Shown here piece after piece: positions 6,627 through 9,125 of a stretch of 9,125 bases of DNA; position 1 is the first letter of the stretch, and the number at the start of each line of letters is the position of its first letter. Origin of the DNA: Lachnospiraceae bacterium (GTDB taxonomy: Bacteria > Bacillota > Clostridia > Lachnospirales > Lachnospiraceae); contig VSNE01000092.1 in NCBI GenBank assembly GCA_009774155.1, positions 1 to 9,125 on the forward strand. The letters run 5' to 3'. Made by a program: the position numbers and the translations under genes. The notes beneath the pieces are model-generated. The model ran no database searches and was not told where the DNA came from. It saw only the letters and a program-made list of their open reading frames with translations.

Positions 6627-9125
<2,499 letters not shown>

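Overview
The window looks like a chromosomal segment from a gut-type Clostridia bacterium, most likely Lachnospiraceae. This is inferred from the family mix: a Clostridia-type dapL, a T-box leader ahead of a valyl-tRNA synthetase, a secreted CotH protein, a lipoprotein serpin, and GC near 50 % over most of the window. The species cannot be named from the sequence alone.

Layout, left to right. (1) Positions 1-640 are clearly more AT-rich than the rest and hold a GNAT N-acetyltransferase gene (12-524). It has a good Shine-Dalgarno and ATG but an in-frame TAA at codon 6, so it is probably a pseudogene. (2) dapL (647-1852, minus strand) encodes LL-diaminopimelate aminotransferase of lysine and peptidoglycan synthesis. 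It has a very good promoter (1881-1910), and a hairpin lies just past its stop. (3) A divergent intergenic region (1853-2084) contains repeated TTTCCGAAA motifs. (4) A two-gene lipoprotein operon follows: a serpin-family protease inhibitor (2085-3392) and, 6 bp later, a lipoprotein with two tandem Ig-like domains (3399-4418). (5) A 437-bp non-coding stretch carries a sigma-A-like promoter (4489-4517) and a complete T-box riboswitch. Its probable specifier is GUA (Val), and its UGGU bulge fits a tRNA-Val ACCA end. (6) An exported CotH-kinase-family protein with a TTG start (4856-6613) comes next, followed 13 bp later by valS (6627 to the window edge, 833 codons, 3' end missing).

The most notable arrangement is that the valine T-box does not sit directly upstream of valS. 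The 1.76-kb CotH-family gene lies between them and shares the transcript, so an exported envelope protein appears to be under tRNA-Val charging control. The second point of interest is the membrane-anchored serpin with an inhibitory-type reactive loop, coupled to an Ig-like lipoprotein. This looks like a surface protease-defence pair, though that role is inferred. No mobile element, CRISPR array, tRNA or rRNA gene was seen.
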